Assembly: GCA_003164275.1 (NCBI GenBank)
Contig: PLSY01000218.1
Location: 4,160 to 25,868, forward strand
Origin: Acidimicrobiaceae bacterium
GTDB taxonomy: Bacteria; Actinomycetota; Acidimicrobiia; Acidimicrobiales; RAAP-2
Direction of reading: 5' to 3'
Length of the DNA: 21,709 nt
Shown here: positions 14,006 through 21,709 of the stretch, in pieces
Layout: each line of letters starts with the position of its first letter
Numbering within the stretch: the stretch's first letter is position 1
Notes under the pieces: generated by a model
What the model was told of the DNA's origin: nothing
Database searches by the model: none
What the model saw: only the letters and a program-made list of their open reading frames with translations
Made by a program: the position numbers and the translations under genes

Positions 14006-16806
14006 TCAGTCCATTACAGGTGCCCCCGCTTCCATCTCGGCCTAAACCCCGAAAGTGGTCGGGCCGTAGCTGGGCGCTGCTATGCGCGCTGGTCTTCTCC
14101 AGTTGTGCACTCGCAGCTCTTGTCCTTCCCTCGATTCTCTTCTTGTCTCGAAGCGACGTGGTGACTCATTCGGCGATCGGCCCACTGTCAAACAGCCACC
14201 CTGCTACTCCACCGACGTCCATCGGCCGGGACTCCCCGAGAGCCTCGGTCGACTCGCTGACTATCGACTTCGATTTTCGGGCGACTCGCCTTTCGGACAA
14301 TGCGACCTTGTTCGTGTTGGGTAACAAGAGAAGCAGGATCCAGTGCACTCTCTATCGGTCAGGGACCGGGGACTACTACGCCGCAGTCGAGTTCGTCGCC
14401 ACAGACGGCCAGCCCCTTTTATTGAATCTGGTCAGCCACGTTGAGACTGGAAGAACTTACGAAGCGCAGATCGCAGTAGACCGCGGCACGACAGTCTCGG
14501 CAGAGCTTGATCATCAGCTGCAGTTTCACCTCGCCAGCCAGTTCGGTGTCGTCGCCCCGATTCCAGGGTCCGTTGTCTTTGACGCACAGCATGGAGCTCA
14601 GAGTTTCTCCGGCGATATCGACAACTTCAGTGTGCATGCAGACGCGATCCGTCAGACCATAGATACTCGGGCACGGCACCTCTCGTATCTCCTCGGTGGG
14701 TTGGCAGCATTCGCCGCTCTCGTTGCCGCACTATGTGGACTGGCCATCGGCGGACTGGATAGCAACCCGACGACGCGACGGGCTCGTCACGGAAGACGCG
14801 GAGGGCCGGTGCTTCGACAGACTCTGAGGCCGGTGGCTGTCCGAATGGTGCATTGGGGTGTCCCCATCGGTCTCGGACTGCTGGTCCTCGGCATAGCGCT
14901 GCTTCTTGTTGCCACACCCCAAAACAATGTTCCCCTCGACCAGTCGGGAACGTTCGTGGTACGCCATTCTTCCGAGGTCGACAACTCACACGCCACCTAT
15001 TCGTTGGCCGACGCGCCCACGGTCTTCCAGGTCGCCGGCGCACTAGATGTTGACCTCACTTTCAGTTACTGGACTCCAAAGGTGCCTGCCGGCAAGTTGC
15101 GCCAGACGATTCTGGTCACCACTGAGGGAACATCGAGCGGCAGTACCATTAGGTTCTTTGGCAGCTCGCTGATGAGCGAGACGAATGCGGTTCGCATCGT
15201 CAATGCTTGGGGTCCGACCACCTACAGCCTGGCGGTTCCATCGGGGCGATGGACCACAGTGAACATGGAGATCACCCGTAGTCGCTCGATCACAACGACC
15301 TTGGACGGAAAGCTGGTCTCAGCGTTCACTTGGGACCTGCCCCTATTCTTGCCCGCACCCAGCCAATTCAAGATCGCCACTGCGCATGGAGCGCGAATCC
15401 GCGACGCTTCGATGGCGGTGACCCTGTGGAATGCACCCAAGACAGTCTCGTATCTATTCACTCGACTTGCCCAGATACTGGCCTTTGCGTGCATCGTGGG
15501 CGCACTTGTTCTTCTCTGTCAGCGCCTTCTCGCTCGGGCGATGCCTGGTGATCGTGTCGATCGCTACCTTGTCAAAGTGGTCTTCGGGGTACTCGGCGTG
15601 GGTACCGCGGTCAACTTTCTCTTCGACCAACTTCATCTCCAAGTTGATGCGGTCAATCACTTTCAGCGGAACACTTGGCTCTTTTGGGGTTACGCCCGGT
15701 TCAGCGATTTCTTTCAAATCGCTGAGATCGCCAAGAGCCTTAATCCCTACAGATCCTTTGGGGGCGGCTATCCGCCATTCGGCTACTTGGCCGTAGCTCC
15801 GTTGTCCTTCATCAATGACTATGTCGGCGTCTATGTGTTTCTGGTGATTATGTTGGGATTCCTGGTCTGGTGGCTCTACCGATCATTCACGCCGGGATTC
15901 ACGGCTGCCGGTCGAGCGGCGATTGTTCTGGCTGCCTTGTGCTCACTTCCCGTCACCTTCGGATTCGACCGAGCCAACGTAGATTTTCTGATCTTCGTGT
16001 TCGCAGCTATGGGCATCGCCGAGCTCGAGCGCCGTCACGACATCTCCGCCGCGGCCTGGCTCGGTGCCGCTGCGGCGATGAAGATCTATCCGGGTCTCTA
16101 CCTCCTTCGCTTCATCCGAAAGGGGCAGCTGCGATACGTCCTTGTCGGTGTGGCGGCGGCGGCCGTCTTGACTGCCGTGTCGCTCGCTCTATTTAGGGGA
16201 GGTCTCGATTCGAATCTCAGGGCCTGGATCCATTCGTTACGATCCGTCACGCTCTCCTCGAATACCGGATCGGGCGAGGCTTATTTCAACTCCTCATTCT
16301 TCGGGTGGGCCCAAGCCGTCGGCGTCGCTATTGGCGGTACGGAGGAAGGACTGCATGTGCAGTCGGTCCTGTCAGGTGCCGTGCTCCCGGTGGAGGTGGT
16401 GACGACCGTTCTGCTAGCCGCCTACCTACGATGGCGAGAGACGTCGGCCTGGAGGTCCACCACACTGATCACGATCTTGTTCCTAGGTGTGATCGATCCC
16501 TCCTTCTACTACGAGTTGATCTTCTTGTTCCTGCCGCTGCTTCTGTTTGTTAGGCATGCCGAGGCGAATAGTAGGAGCACCACGGTCGCAGTCCTCTTCG
16601 GTCTCCTCTTAATGCCAAAGGCGTACTTCTACGTGACTGGAATGATCGATTCGAGCGTGTATCTCACCTTCCCGCTTCTGGCCCTGTTGGCGTTGGTCGT
16701 CATCGTCGATGGAGCGCAGGAGCGTCGAGCACGGAAGTACCACGTCAGCGAAACAACGACGGTGAGTCGGGTAAAGGCGGTAACAGGTGTCAAAGAAGCG
16801 GTCTGA
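14002..16806 (+). CDS. Large GT87-like membrane glycosyltransferase with two lectin-like domains
   Basis: The 934-residue paralogue of the 5463-7811 protein. After an N-terminal helix (about 20-48) comes a beta-rich LamG-like domain (about 75-215; LTIDFDFRAT, GDIDNFSV). Two more helices and a second domain follow (about 310-485; LDVDLTFSYW, DGKLVSAFTWDLP) that aligns with the single domain of the paralogue. The polytopic GT-C part carries RFSDFFQ with Asp569, GFDRANVDFLIFV and AAAAMKIYPGLYLL, the GT87/DUF2029 pattern. It should transfer a sugar from a polyprenyl-phosphate donor outside the membrane. The beta domains may bind the growing glycan. The GTG start lies in a GTGA overlap with the cyclase-like gene, so it is co-translated with sugar-synthesis enzymes. 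Acceptor and sugar are unknown. Confidence 0.83.
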   Translation: MISPLQVPPLPSRPKPRKWSGRSWALLCALVFSSCALAALVLPSILFLSRSDVVTHSAIGPLSNSHPATPPTSIGRDSPRASVDSLTIDFDFRATRLSDNATLFVLGNKRSRIQCTLYRSGTGDYYAAVEFVATDGQPLLLNLVSHVETGRTYEAQIAVDRGTTVSAELDHQLQFHLASQFGVVAPIPGSVVFDAQHGAQSFSGDIDNFSVHADAIRQTIDTRARHLSYLLGGLAAFAALVAALCGLAIGGLDSNPTTRRARHGRRGGPVLRQTLRPVAVRMVHWGVPIGLGLLVLGIALLLVATPQNNVPLDQSGTFVVRHSSEVDNSHATYSLADAPTVFQVAGALDVDLTFSYWTPKVPAGKLRQTILVTTEGTSSGSTIRFFGSSLMSETNAVRIVNAWGPTTYSLAVPSGRWTTVNMEITRSRSITTTLDGKLVSAFTWDLPLFLPAPSQFKIATAHGARIRDASMAVTLWNAPKTVSYLFTRLAQILAFACIVGALVLLCQRLLARAMPGDRVDRYLVKVVFGVLGVGTAVNFLFDQLHLQVDAVNHFQRNTWLFWGYARFSDFFQIAEIAKSLNPYRSFGGGYPPFGYLAVAPLSFINDYVGVYVFLVIMLGFLVWWLYRSFTPGFTAAGRAAIVLAALCSLPVTFGFDRANVDFLIFVFAAMGIAELERRHDISAAAWLGAAAAMKIYPGLYLLRFIRKGQLRYVLVGVAAAAVLTAVSLALFRGGLDSNLRAWIHSLRSVTLSSNTGSGEAYFNSSFFGWAQAVGVAIGGTEEGLHVQSVLSGAVLPVEVVTTVLLAAYLRWRETSAWRSTTLITILFLGVIDPSFYYELIFLFLPLLLFVRHAEANSRSTTVAVLFGLLLMPKAYFYVTGMIDSSVYLTFPLLALLALVVIVDGAQERRARKYHVSETTTVSRVKAVTGVKEAV

Positions 16807-18208
16807 GGCATCTCCGGCTGAGGGGCGCCAAGAGTCAGTGTCGCCCCCGCTCACTTCGAGCGACGGTGAAGCAGAGGACCAATGGGCAGAGCGGCTTCTT
16901 GCCGTCTCCAGCGCGCTGCTGGCGGTGGCAATCATCTTCCTCTGGGTCCGCCAGTTCTATCAAGGAGCTGCACCCAATGCGGTGCTCTCCTATGGGGGAT
17001 CGGATGCGCCGTATATGCCCGGCGGTCTGGTCCCTCATACGATCCTGGGCATCCACTATTTCGGTGATTTTCAAATCGAGTATGGATACGGACACCTACT
17101 GCGCACTGGACTAAGCCCGTACCTCGGTTCCTATATCCATGACGACCAAAGCCCATTGTCGGCTGCCCTGTTCTCAGTGCTCAGCTTTGTCCGGCTCACC
17201 AGGGCGGCGTTTGTTTATTTCGTGATCACCATTGCAGGCATTCTGGTTCCGACGTGGTTTCTCCTCAGGCCTTGGCGCGCAACTAGGCGAGTGATGTTCT
17301 TGAGCATCGTAGGGCTCCTTTCACTCGGTTCAATCGCCACATTGGACAGGGGAAACGACCTCGGCATCACCTTCGGCCTGATCGCTTTGTCGTGCCTCGG
17401 CTGGAAGATGGAGCGATTCTGGATCTGTGGGGCTGCGCTGGCGTTGGCCATTGCATTTAAGGGCTATCCCGCAGCGTTACTGATCGTACCGTTGGGACTA
17501 CGGCGCTACCGGTTTGCGGTCACCGTCGCTGCATCGGCCCTTATGGCCAATCTCGCTGTTCTCATCATCTTTCCCGGTGGATATGTCAGCAACCTCCGAA
17601 ACGTAGTGCCTGCGTTGACCTCGCTGCGTCTCCACACCGGCACACAGTTGCTCTCGTGGAATATCTACTCGCTTGTTCCAAAGTTCGTCGGGCTCGTGTC
17701 CGGGCCAGATATAAGTCCCCGATTAACGACGCCCAACTCGAACATTTTGTGGTTGTTCAGCGTGGGATACCTCGTCGTCGTCTGGTTCATCGTCGCTCGT
17801 CAGCGCGTACCTCAGTGGTGCTGGGGACCGTTGGCGCTGGCATCCCTGCAAGTGGTCGTGACGTTGAGCTACGCCTATGCGACGATTTGGGCATTCCTGG
17901 GATGCATCTGGTTTGCCTGCGGGAACCTTGTCCCGGTCGCCGACCCCTTGATGTCGGACCGACGAGCCAAGTTGTTGCGCTACAGCGTACTAGCGATGCT
18001 TGCAGTGACCTCGGCTCCAAGCGCCGTTCAACTGATCGGGGTGCAGGGATACCAGACGCCACTCACTCAGTTGCTGAGCCCACTGCTCGTGATCTGGACC
18101 CTTGGTCTTGCTTTGTTCTGCTCGATTGCAAGCGAGTCGTCGATAGGCAACTCGAGTGGAGGCAACCCAACTGCCTTAGACTCGGTCGATGAAGCGATGA
18201 CAATGTGA
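16787..18208 (+). CDS. GT87/DUF2029-like membrane glycosyltransferase
   Basis: The 473-residue protein has a polar N-terminus (1-32) and about ten or more membrane helices. HYFGDFQIEYG (Asp94) matches the position of the candidate catalytic Asp in the two larger proteins. LDRGNDLGITF followed by AIAFKGYPAALLIVPLGLRRYRF is the DUF2029/GT87 signature. Unlike its neighbours it has no lectin-like domain. It starts with GTG at 16787, preceded by AAGGCGG with a six-base spacer, and overlaps the upstream gene by 20 bp. It probably adds a different sugar to the same exported glycan; donor and acceptor are unknown. The C-terminal 25 residues are polar. Confidence 0.78.
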   Translation: MSKKRSEASPAEGRQESVSPPLTSSDGEAEDQWAERLLAVSSALLAVAIIFLWVRQFYQGAAPNAVLSYGGSDAPYMPGGLVPHTILGIHYFGDFQIEYGYGHLLRTGLSPYLGSYIHDDQSPLSAALFSVLSFVRLTRAAFVYFVITIAGILVPTWFLLRPWRATRRVMFLSIVGLLSLGSIATLDRGNDLGITFGLIALSCLGWKMERFWICGAALALAIAFKGYPAALLIVPLGLRRYRFAVTVAASALMANLAVLIIFPGGYVSNLRNVVPALTSLRLHTGTQLLSWNIYSLVPKFVGLVSGPDISPRLTTPNSNILWLFSVGYLVVVWFIVARQRVPQWCWGPLALASLQVVVTLSYAYATIWAFLGCIWFACGNLVPVADPLMSDRRAKLLRYSVLAMLAVTSAPSAVQLIGVQGYQTPLTQLLSPLLVIWTLGLALFCSIASESSIGNSSGGNPTALDSVDEAMTM

Positions 18209-18340
18209 ACCGAGTCCCACGTTGTGGTCATGGCCCCATCGCTTTCCTCTGTGCACTCGAGTCGATGCTGATTAATCTCTAATGCCTGCCAGATGGTCGG
18301 CTGTGCGACGGCAGCCTTCAGTCATTCCGGCGGCTGTGCC

Positions 18341-19300
18341 ATGAGCCCCCTGACTCTATCCCCGGACTCCAGTTCGAGACTGTTGGAGTCGGGGCTGGAC
18401 ATTGTTATCACCGGTGCGAGCGGGTGGATCGGGCGGTCCACGCTGGAAATGCTGAACTCAACGCTGGGTCCTGCTCTCTCCGCCAGAGTCCACGCGTTTG
18501 GCTCGACGGCCGGAACTCTCACGTTGCGAAGCGGGGTCCAAGTGCCAATACAGCCGCTCGGCGACCTCCTAAAGTTGCGGATTGGACCCCATCTTCTGGC
18601 TCACTATGCATTCGCCACCCGAGAGTTCGTGTCCACCCTCGGTTTTTCCGAATACATACGTCGCAATGAGGCGATCACCGACCTGGTCTTGGCCCACCTT
18701 CAGCGTGCGGCGCCGGCAGGCATCATCTATTTGTCCTCTGGTGCTGTCCACCTGGGCAGTGATCTGGAGATCAATCCCTACGGTGTCCTGAAGGCCAGGG
18801 ACGAGGTGGTCTTCGGCCGTGCCGTTAGCGATTCCGCCCAGTCCAACTCGCAACGACTGGTAATTCCGCGGCTCTTCAACCTGGCCGGACCTTTCCTGAA
18901 CAAACCGGACCGGTTCGTTCTTGGCTCGATTATCAACGATGTCTTGGGCGGCGGCCCGGTCCGGCTCATGTCGGCGAGGGTGGTGACCCGATCGTATGTC
19001 CACGTTGCCGATCTGGTCGAGCTCTGTTTCGCCATACTCCTTGGGAGCGGAACGGTTCCCTCGGCCCCCTTCGATATGGCCGGCGACCGAGAAGTGGAGG
19101 TGGGGGAGTTGGCAACGATTATCGCCGCAGTCCTCGGTCACCCGGATATGGCGATCGAGCGCCCAACTGTCAGCATGTCGGATCCCGATCGCTATGTCGG
19201 CGACGGTTCTACGATGCGTTCGTTGGCCCACGTATATGGATTGGCCCTTAAGAGCTTGGAGACTCAGATCGAAGACACTGCTCGGTTCCTGATGCACTGA
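18341..19300 (+). CDS. Extended SDR, NAD-dependent epimerase/dehydratase/reductase
   Basis: The 319-residue protein in this reading has a Rossmann loop GASGWIG (25-31), a YLSSGAVH strand and catalytic Tyr147/Lys151 in NPYGVLK. RLFNLAGPF and a C-terminal block (SYVHVADLVELCFAIL) follow the nucleotide-sugar epimerase/dehydratase pattern. It is likely to act on a CDP-sugar: as 4-keto-reductase, as epimerase, or as the YerF-like reductase of a branched side chain. These cannot be separated from sequence alone. Two starts are possible. ATG 18293 adds 16 atypical residues and lacks a ribosome site. ATG 18341 has GGCGG seven bases upstream and is preferred. A TAATCT (18273-18278) could be a -10 box. 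It is convergent with rfbF, with three bases between the stop codons. Confidence 0.82.
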   Translation: MSPLTLSPDSSSRLLESGLDIVITGASGWIGRSTLEMLNSTLGPALSARVHAFGSTAGTLTLRSGVQVPIQPLGDLLKLRIGPHLLAHYAFATREFVSTLGFSEYIRRNEAITDLVLAHLQRAAPAGIIYLSSGAVHLGSDLEINPYGVLKARDEVVFGRAVSDSAQSNSQRLVIPRLFNLAGPFLNKPDRFVLGSIINDVLGGGPVRLMSARVVTRSYVHVADLVELCFAILLGSGTVPSAPFDMAGDREVEVGELATIIAAVLGHPDMAIERPTVSMSDPDRYVGDGSTMRSLAHVYGLALKSLETQIEDTARFLMH

Positions 19301-19303
19301 GCC

Positions 19304-20074
19304 TCAGGCGGTGACGCGCCAGGGCGCTTCGCCCCGTTCCCAGAGATCCTCCAACAGATGGAGTTCCCTCAAGGTGTCAACAGGCTGCCAGAAGCCACGG
19401 TGACGGAAGACGGCCAACTCCCTGGTTGCGGCCAACTCGCCCAGCGGACCCTGTTCGAAGAGCGTGTCGTCACCCTCGATTGTCTCGAGCACCTTCGGTG
19501 ACAGTACGAAGAACCCTCCGTTGATCCAGTTCCCGTCCCCGTGGGGTTTTTCCAAAAATGCCACGACGTGGTCATTCTCAATCTCCAATGCACCGAAGCG
19601 CCCTGGGGGCTGAACGGCCGTAACCGTCGCCAGCCGACCCTGTGCACGATGGAACTCGATCAGGGCAGATATGTCCACGTCGGCCACGCCGTCACCGTAA
19701 GTGCAACAGAAGTCCTCACCCTCGACGTAGTTGGCGATTCGCTTAAGGCGACCGCCGGTCTGGGTGTCGAGACCGGTGTCGACCAGGGTAATGCGCCAGG
19801 GTTCGGCCATGGTCTGGTGGACCTCCATCCGATTTTCCCTGAGGTCGAAGGTGACATCGGACATGTGTAGGAAATAGTTGGCGAAAAACTCCTTGATCAC
19901 GTAGCCCTTGTAGCCACAGCAGATTACGAAGTCGGTAACGCCGTGAGCGGCGTAGGACTGACAGATATGCCAGAGAAGGGGGCGACCCCCCACCTCGACC
20001 ATCGGCTTCGGCCTTGTGACCGTCTCCTCGGTAAGGCGAGTTCCCCGGCCCCCTGCGAGTATGACTGCCTTCAC
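19304..20074 (-). CDS. rfbF: Glucose-1-phosphate cytidylyltransferase
   Basis: Makes CDP-glucose from CTP and glucose-1-phosphate, the first step for all CDP-linked 6-deoxy and 3,6-dideoxy sugars. The 256-residue length is normal. Visible signatures are LAGGRGTRL (6-14) with RPKPMVEVGG (21-30) for nucleotide and phosphate binding, GYKGYVIKEFF, TYGDGVADVD with metal-binding Asp128, ALEIENDHVVAFLEKP, NGGFFVL and FWQPVDTLRE. The combination is specific for RfbF rather than dTDP or UTP enzymes. The start is GTG at 20074 with only a weak AAGCGG upstream. It is transcribed toward the rightward operon and away from the GT-A gene, about 10 kb from rfbH and 19 kb from rfbG, so the three pathway genes are in different transcription units. 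Confidence 0.96.
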   Translation of the reverse strand: MKAVILAGGRGTRLTEETVTRPKPMVEVGGRPLLWHICQSYAAHGVTDFVICCGYKGYVIKEFFANYFLHMSDVTFDLRENRMEVHQTMAEPWRITLVDTGLDTQTGGRLKRIANYVEGEDFCCTYGDGVADVDISALIEFHRAQGRLATVTAVQPPGRFGALEIENDHVVAFLEKPHGDGNWINGGFFVLSPKVLETIEGDDTLFEQGPLGELAATRELAVFRHRGFWQPVDTLRELHLLEDLWERGEAPWRVTA

Positions 20075-20301
20075 TGGGAGCCGCTTCGCCGAGAACGGAT
20101 GTTCTTCTCACAGGCCTTCATCAGCGCCTACTCTATGGCCCCCTTGGCTGAGCATCGAGGATGCATCACGGTCGGAGTTGACGTCCATCAATCGACGAGT
20201 CGGGGCCAAAGAACGAGAGGCACTACCATTTAGCGCGACGCGACGCATCGGGCGCGCCGCTAACGAGGCGGTCCATCGAGCGGCGAAGGAGTGTCTGCCC
20301 A
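20075..20301. promoter_or_regulatory. Divergent intergenic region between rfbF and a glycosyltransferase
   Basis: 227 bp separate two divergently transcribed genes, so promoters for both should lie here. A TTGACG at about 20179-20184 on the plus strand resembles a -35 box, but no matching -10 is visible. GAAGGAG at 20285-20291 is the ribosome site of the rightward gene. No RNA gene or repeat was seen. Confidence 0.4.
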
Positions 20302-21709
20302 ATGGGCGTTCGTGCCTACACGATCGTTTCTCGTGCCTACGTGCCTCACGCTCGCGTGCTCTGCGAGTCATTTTTGACCCATAATCCTGACGGGCAGTTC
20401 TGGGCTCTTCTGATCGACGACGTTGAGCGCGAAATCATCGAGGCTGAGGAGCCCTTTCGCGTCCTCCGTCTGGACGATCTCGATGTCGACCTAGGTGAAC
20501 TCCATCGCATGGCAATGCTCTTCGGGAATCGATTGGTTGCGGCCATCAAGCCATGGGTCTTCGAGCACCTGATCCTGAGATCGGACGGCGCGGTGATCTA
20601 CATCGATAGTGATGTTGCTGTCTTCGCCCCGCTCGACAGCATGGCCAGCGCCGCCGAGCGGCACGGTGTGGCGCTCGTCCCGCATGTGCTGCAGCCCATA
20701 CCTGCGGACGGTTACTTGCCTGACTACTCCACGATTCTGGGTGTAGGAACATTTAATGCCGGCATGTTCGGAGTGGGACGAAATGGGCGGGGATTTATCG
20801 ACTTTCTGAAAGAGCGACTTCGACGAGAGTGTCACACCGACATTGCCGGAATGCGAGTGAACGAACAGCGGTGGCTTGACTTCGTTCCCGCCTTGTTCGA
20901 CCACGTTGTCATTCGTGACCCGGGAGTCGACGTCGCTCCCTGGAATATCCATGAGCGTCGTCTGTCGAAGCGGGGCCAACAGTACTTTGCTGGTGATGTG
21001 CCATTGCGGGCGTTCCACTTCAGTGGGTTCGACCCGAGAGTCCCCGGCGTCCTGAGCGTGAGGGATTACTGGGAGAGCCCCAGGGTGTCGACGTCCGACA
21101 ACGCCGAACTGTCGCAACTCTGTCAGGAGTATGGGGCTGCACTTTTTCGAGCGGGATTTTCCGAGCGACACGGCACAGAGTTCGCCTTCGACTATTTGCC
21201 CAATGGTGCGCCGGTCTATGGCAGTCTGCGTCGTATCTATACCTCGGCACTTCGCGAGGCCGAAAAGGGGCGTGGTTACCCCCCTCCAGATCCATTCGAT
21301 CCTTCGGGAGAAGACAGCTTTCGCACGTGGTTCACCGATGCATACTTGGCCGCAGATGAGTCCGTCCCACCGAGGCTCGCCGATGCGACAGGTCGGACGA
21401 GGAGCGGTTCCGATTGGCTAGGAAGATTGGCCGTGGGTGCAGCCGGCGAGCGCCTCGAATCCGGTGTCGTGAAGCTCCTGGAGGGTGCCGGGGGAATGGT
21501 CACGTACGGGCCGAATGCCGTGATGGGTTCGGGCAACTACCAAGTGACAGTTGAGGCAAACCTCGGGACCAGGCCAGACAGGGCGCGAGACGGTGCCGCG
21601 CTGTTGGTGGAGGTGCTGTTGGACGGCTATCCCCTGGCAGCTAGGAGCGTCGGACACACAGGGGTCGTCTCCGAGTCCCTAGAGTTCTCCATTTCGCCCC
21701 AACTGGAGG
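20302..21709 (+). CDS. GT-A glycosyltransferase with C-terminal beta domain (3' end beyond window)
   Basis: Open from ATG 20302 to the window edge, 469 codons, with GAAGGAG ten bases upstream. The GT-A domain begins YTIVSRAYVPHARVL, and has a DxD motif Asp102-Ser-Asp104 (VIYIDSDVAVF). Further on are FNAGMFGVG, NEQRWLDF where relatives usually have DQ-W, DVAPWNIHERRL and AFHFSGFDP near 235-240. These blocks recur in GT8-like glycosyltransferases of exopolysaccharide and O-antigen loci that act in the cytoplasm on nucleotide sugars. After about residue 385 a beta-rich segment (VTYGPNAVMGSGNYQVTVEA) resembles the sandwich domains appended to such enzymes. The stop lies outside the window, so total length is unknown. 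Donor and acceptor are unknown. Confidence 0.82.
   Translation, partial: MGVRAYTIVSRAYVPHARVLCESFLTHNPDGQFWALLIDDVEREIIEAEEPFRVLRLDDLDVDLGELHRMAMLFGNRLVAAIKPWVFEHLILRSDGAVIYIDSDVAVFAPLDSMASAAERHGVALVPHVLQPIPADGYLPDYSTILGVGTFNAGMFGVGRNGRGFIDFLKERLRRECHTDIAGMRVNEQRWLDFVPALFDHVVIRDPGVDVAPWNIHERRLSKRGQQYFAGDVPLRAFHFSGFDPRVPGVLSVRDYWESPRVSTSDNAELSQLCQEYGAALFRAGFSERHGTEFAFDYLPNGAPVYGSLRRIYTSALREAEKGRGYPPPDPFDPSGEDSFRTWFTDAYLAADESVPPRLADATGRTRSGSDWLGRLAVGAAGERLESGVVKLLEGAGGMVTYGPNAVMGSGNYQVTVEANLGTRPDRARDGAALLVEVLLDGYPLAARSVGHTGVVSESLEFSISPQLE

Overview
The window is a GC-rich surface-glycan biosynthesis locus. There is no rRNA, tRNA, mobile element or CRISPR, so taxonomy rests on indirect signs: GTG starts, tightly overlapping genes, GC-rich third codon positions and several GT87/PimE-like membrane glycosyltransferases. 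These fit an actinobacterium, perhaps Acidimicrobiia-like; this is a guess. Every base is in or close to a gene. The largest gap is 272 bp (3065-3336) and no gene-free stretch exceeds 300 bp.

Layout. Two gene trains run away from a 48-bp divergent centre at 9466-9513. Leftward (minus strand): CDP-6-deoxy-hexulose 3-dehydrase (RfbH/E1 type), a large GT87-like membrane glycosyltransferase with an extracytoplasmic lectin-like domain, a zinc-ribbon methyltransferase, a protein with oxygenase-like and Rieske domains in unusual order, a polyprenyl-phosphate-sugar-synthase-like GT2, a DMT-type membrane protein, and CDP-glucose 4,6-dehydratase (RfbG), cut by the window start. Rightward (plus strand): HpcH/HpaI aldolase-like protein, ThDP-dependent acetolactate-synthase-like enzyme, short-chain dehydrogenase, 3-dehydroquinate-synthase-like cyclase, a second and larger GT87/lectin-domain paralogue, a third GT87-like protein, and an extended SDR. 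RfbF (glucose-1-phosphate cytidylyltransferase) lies convergent to that SDR. A GT-A glycosyltransferase diverges from RfbF and runs off the right end.

How it may work. RfbF, RfbG and RfbH are the first three steps to CDP-4-keto-3,6-dideoxyglucose chemistry. In yersiniose synthesis a ThDP enzyme (YerE) adds a pyruvate-derived two-carbon branch at C4 of that ketosugar and a reductase (YerF) follows. Here a YerE-like enzyme is joined by an aldolase-like protein, an SDR and a DHQ-synthase-like cyclase, suggesting a branched and possibly carbocyclic CDP-sugar. The GT2/DMT pair could make and flip a lipid-linked sugar, and the GT87-like proteins could use such donors outside the membrane. The methyltransferase/Rieske pair could tailor a sugar. 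The pathway is inference; the family assignments are mostly strong.
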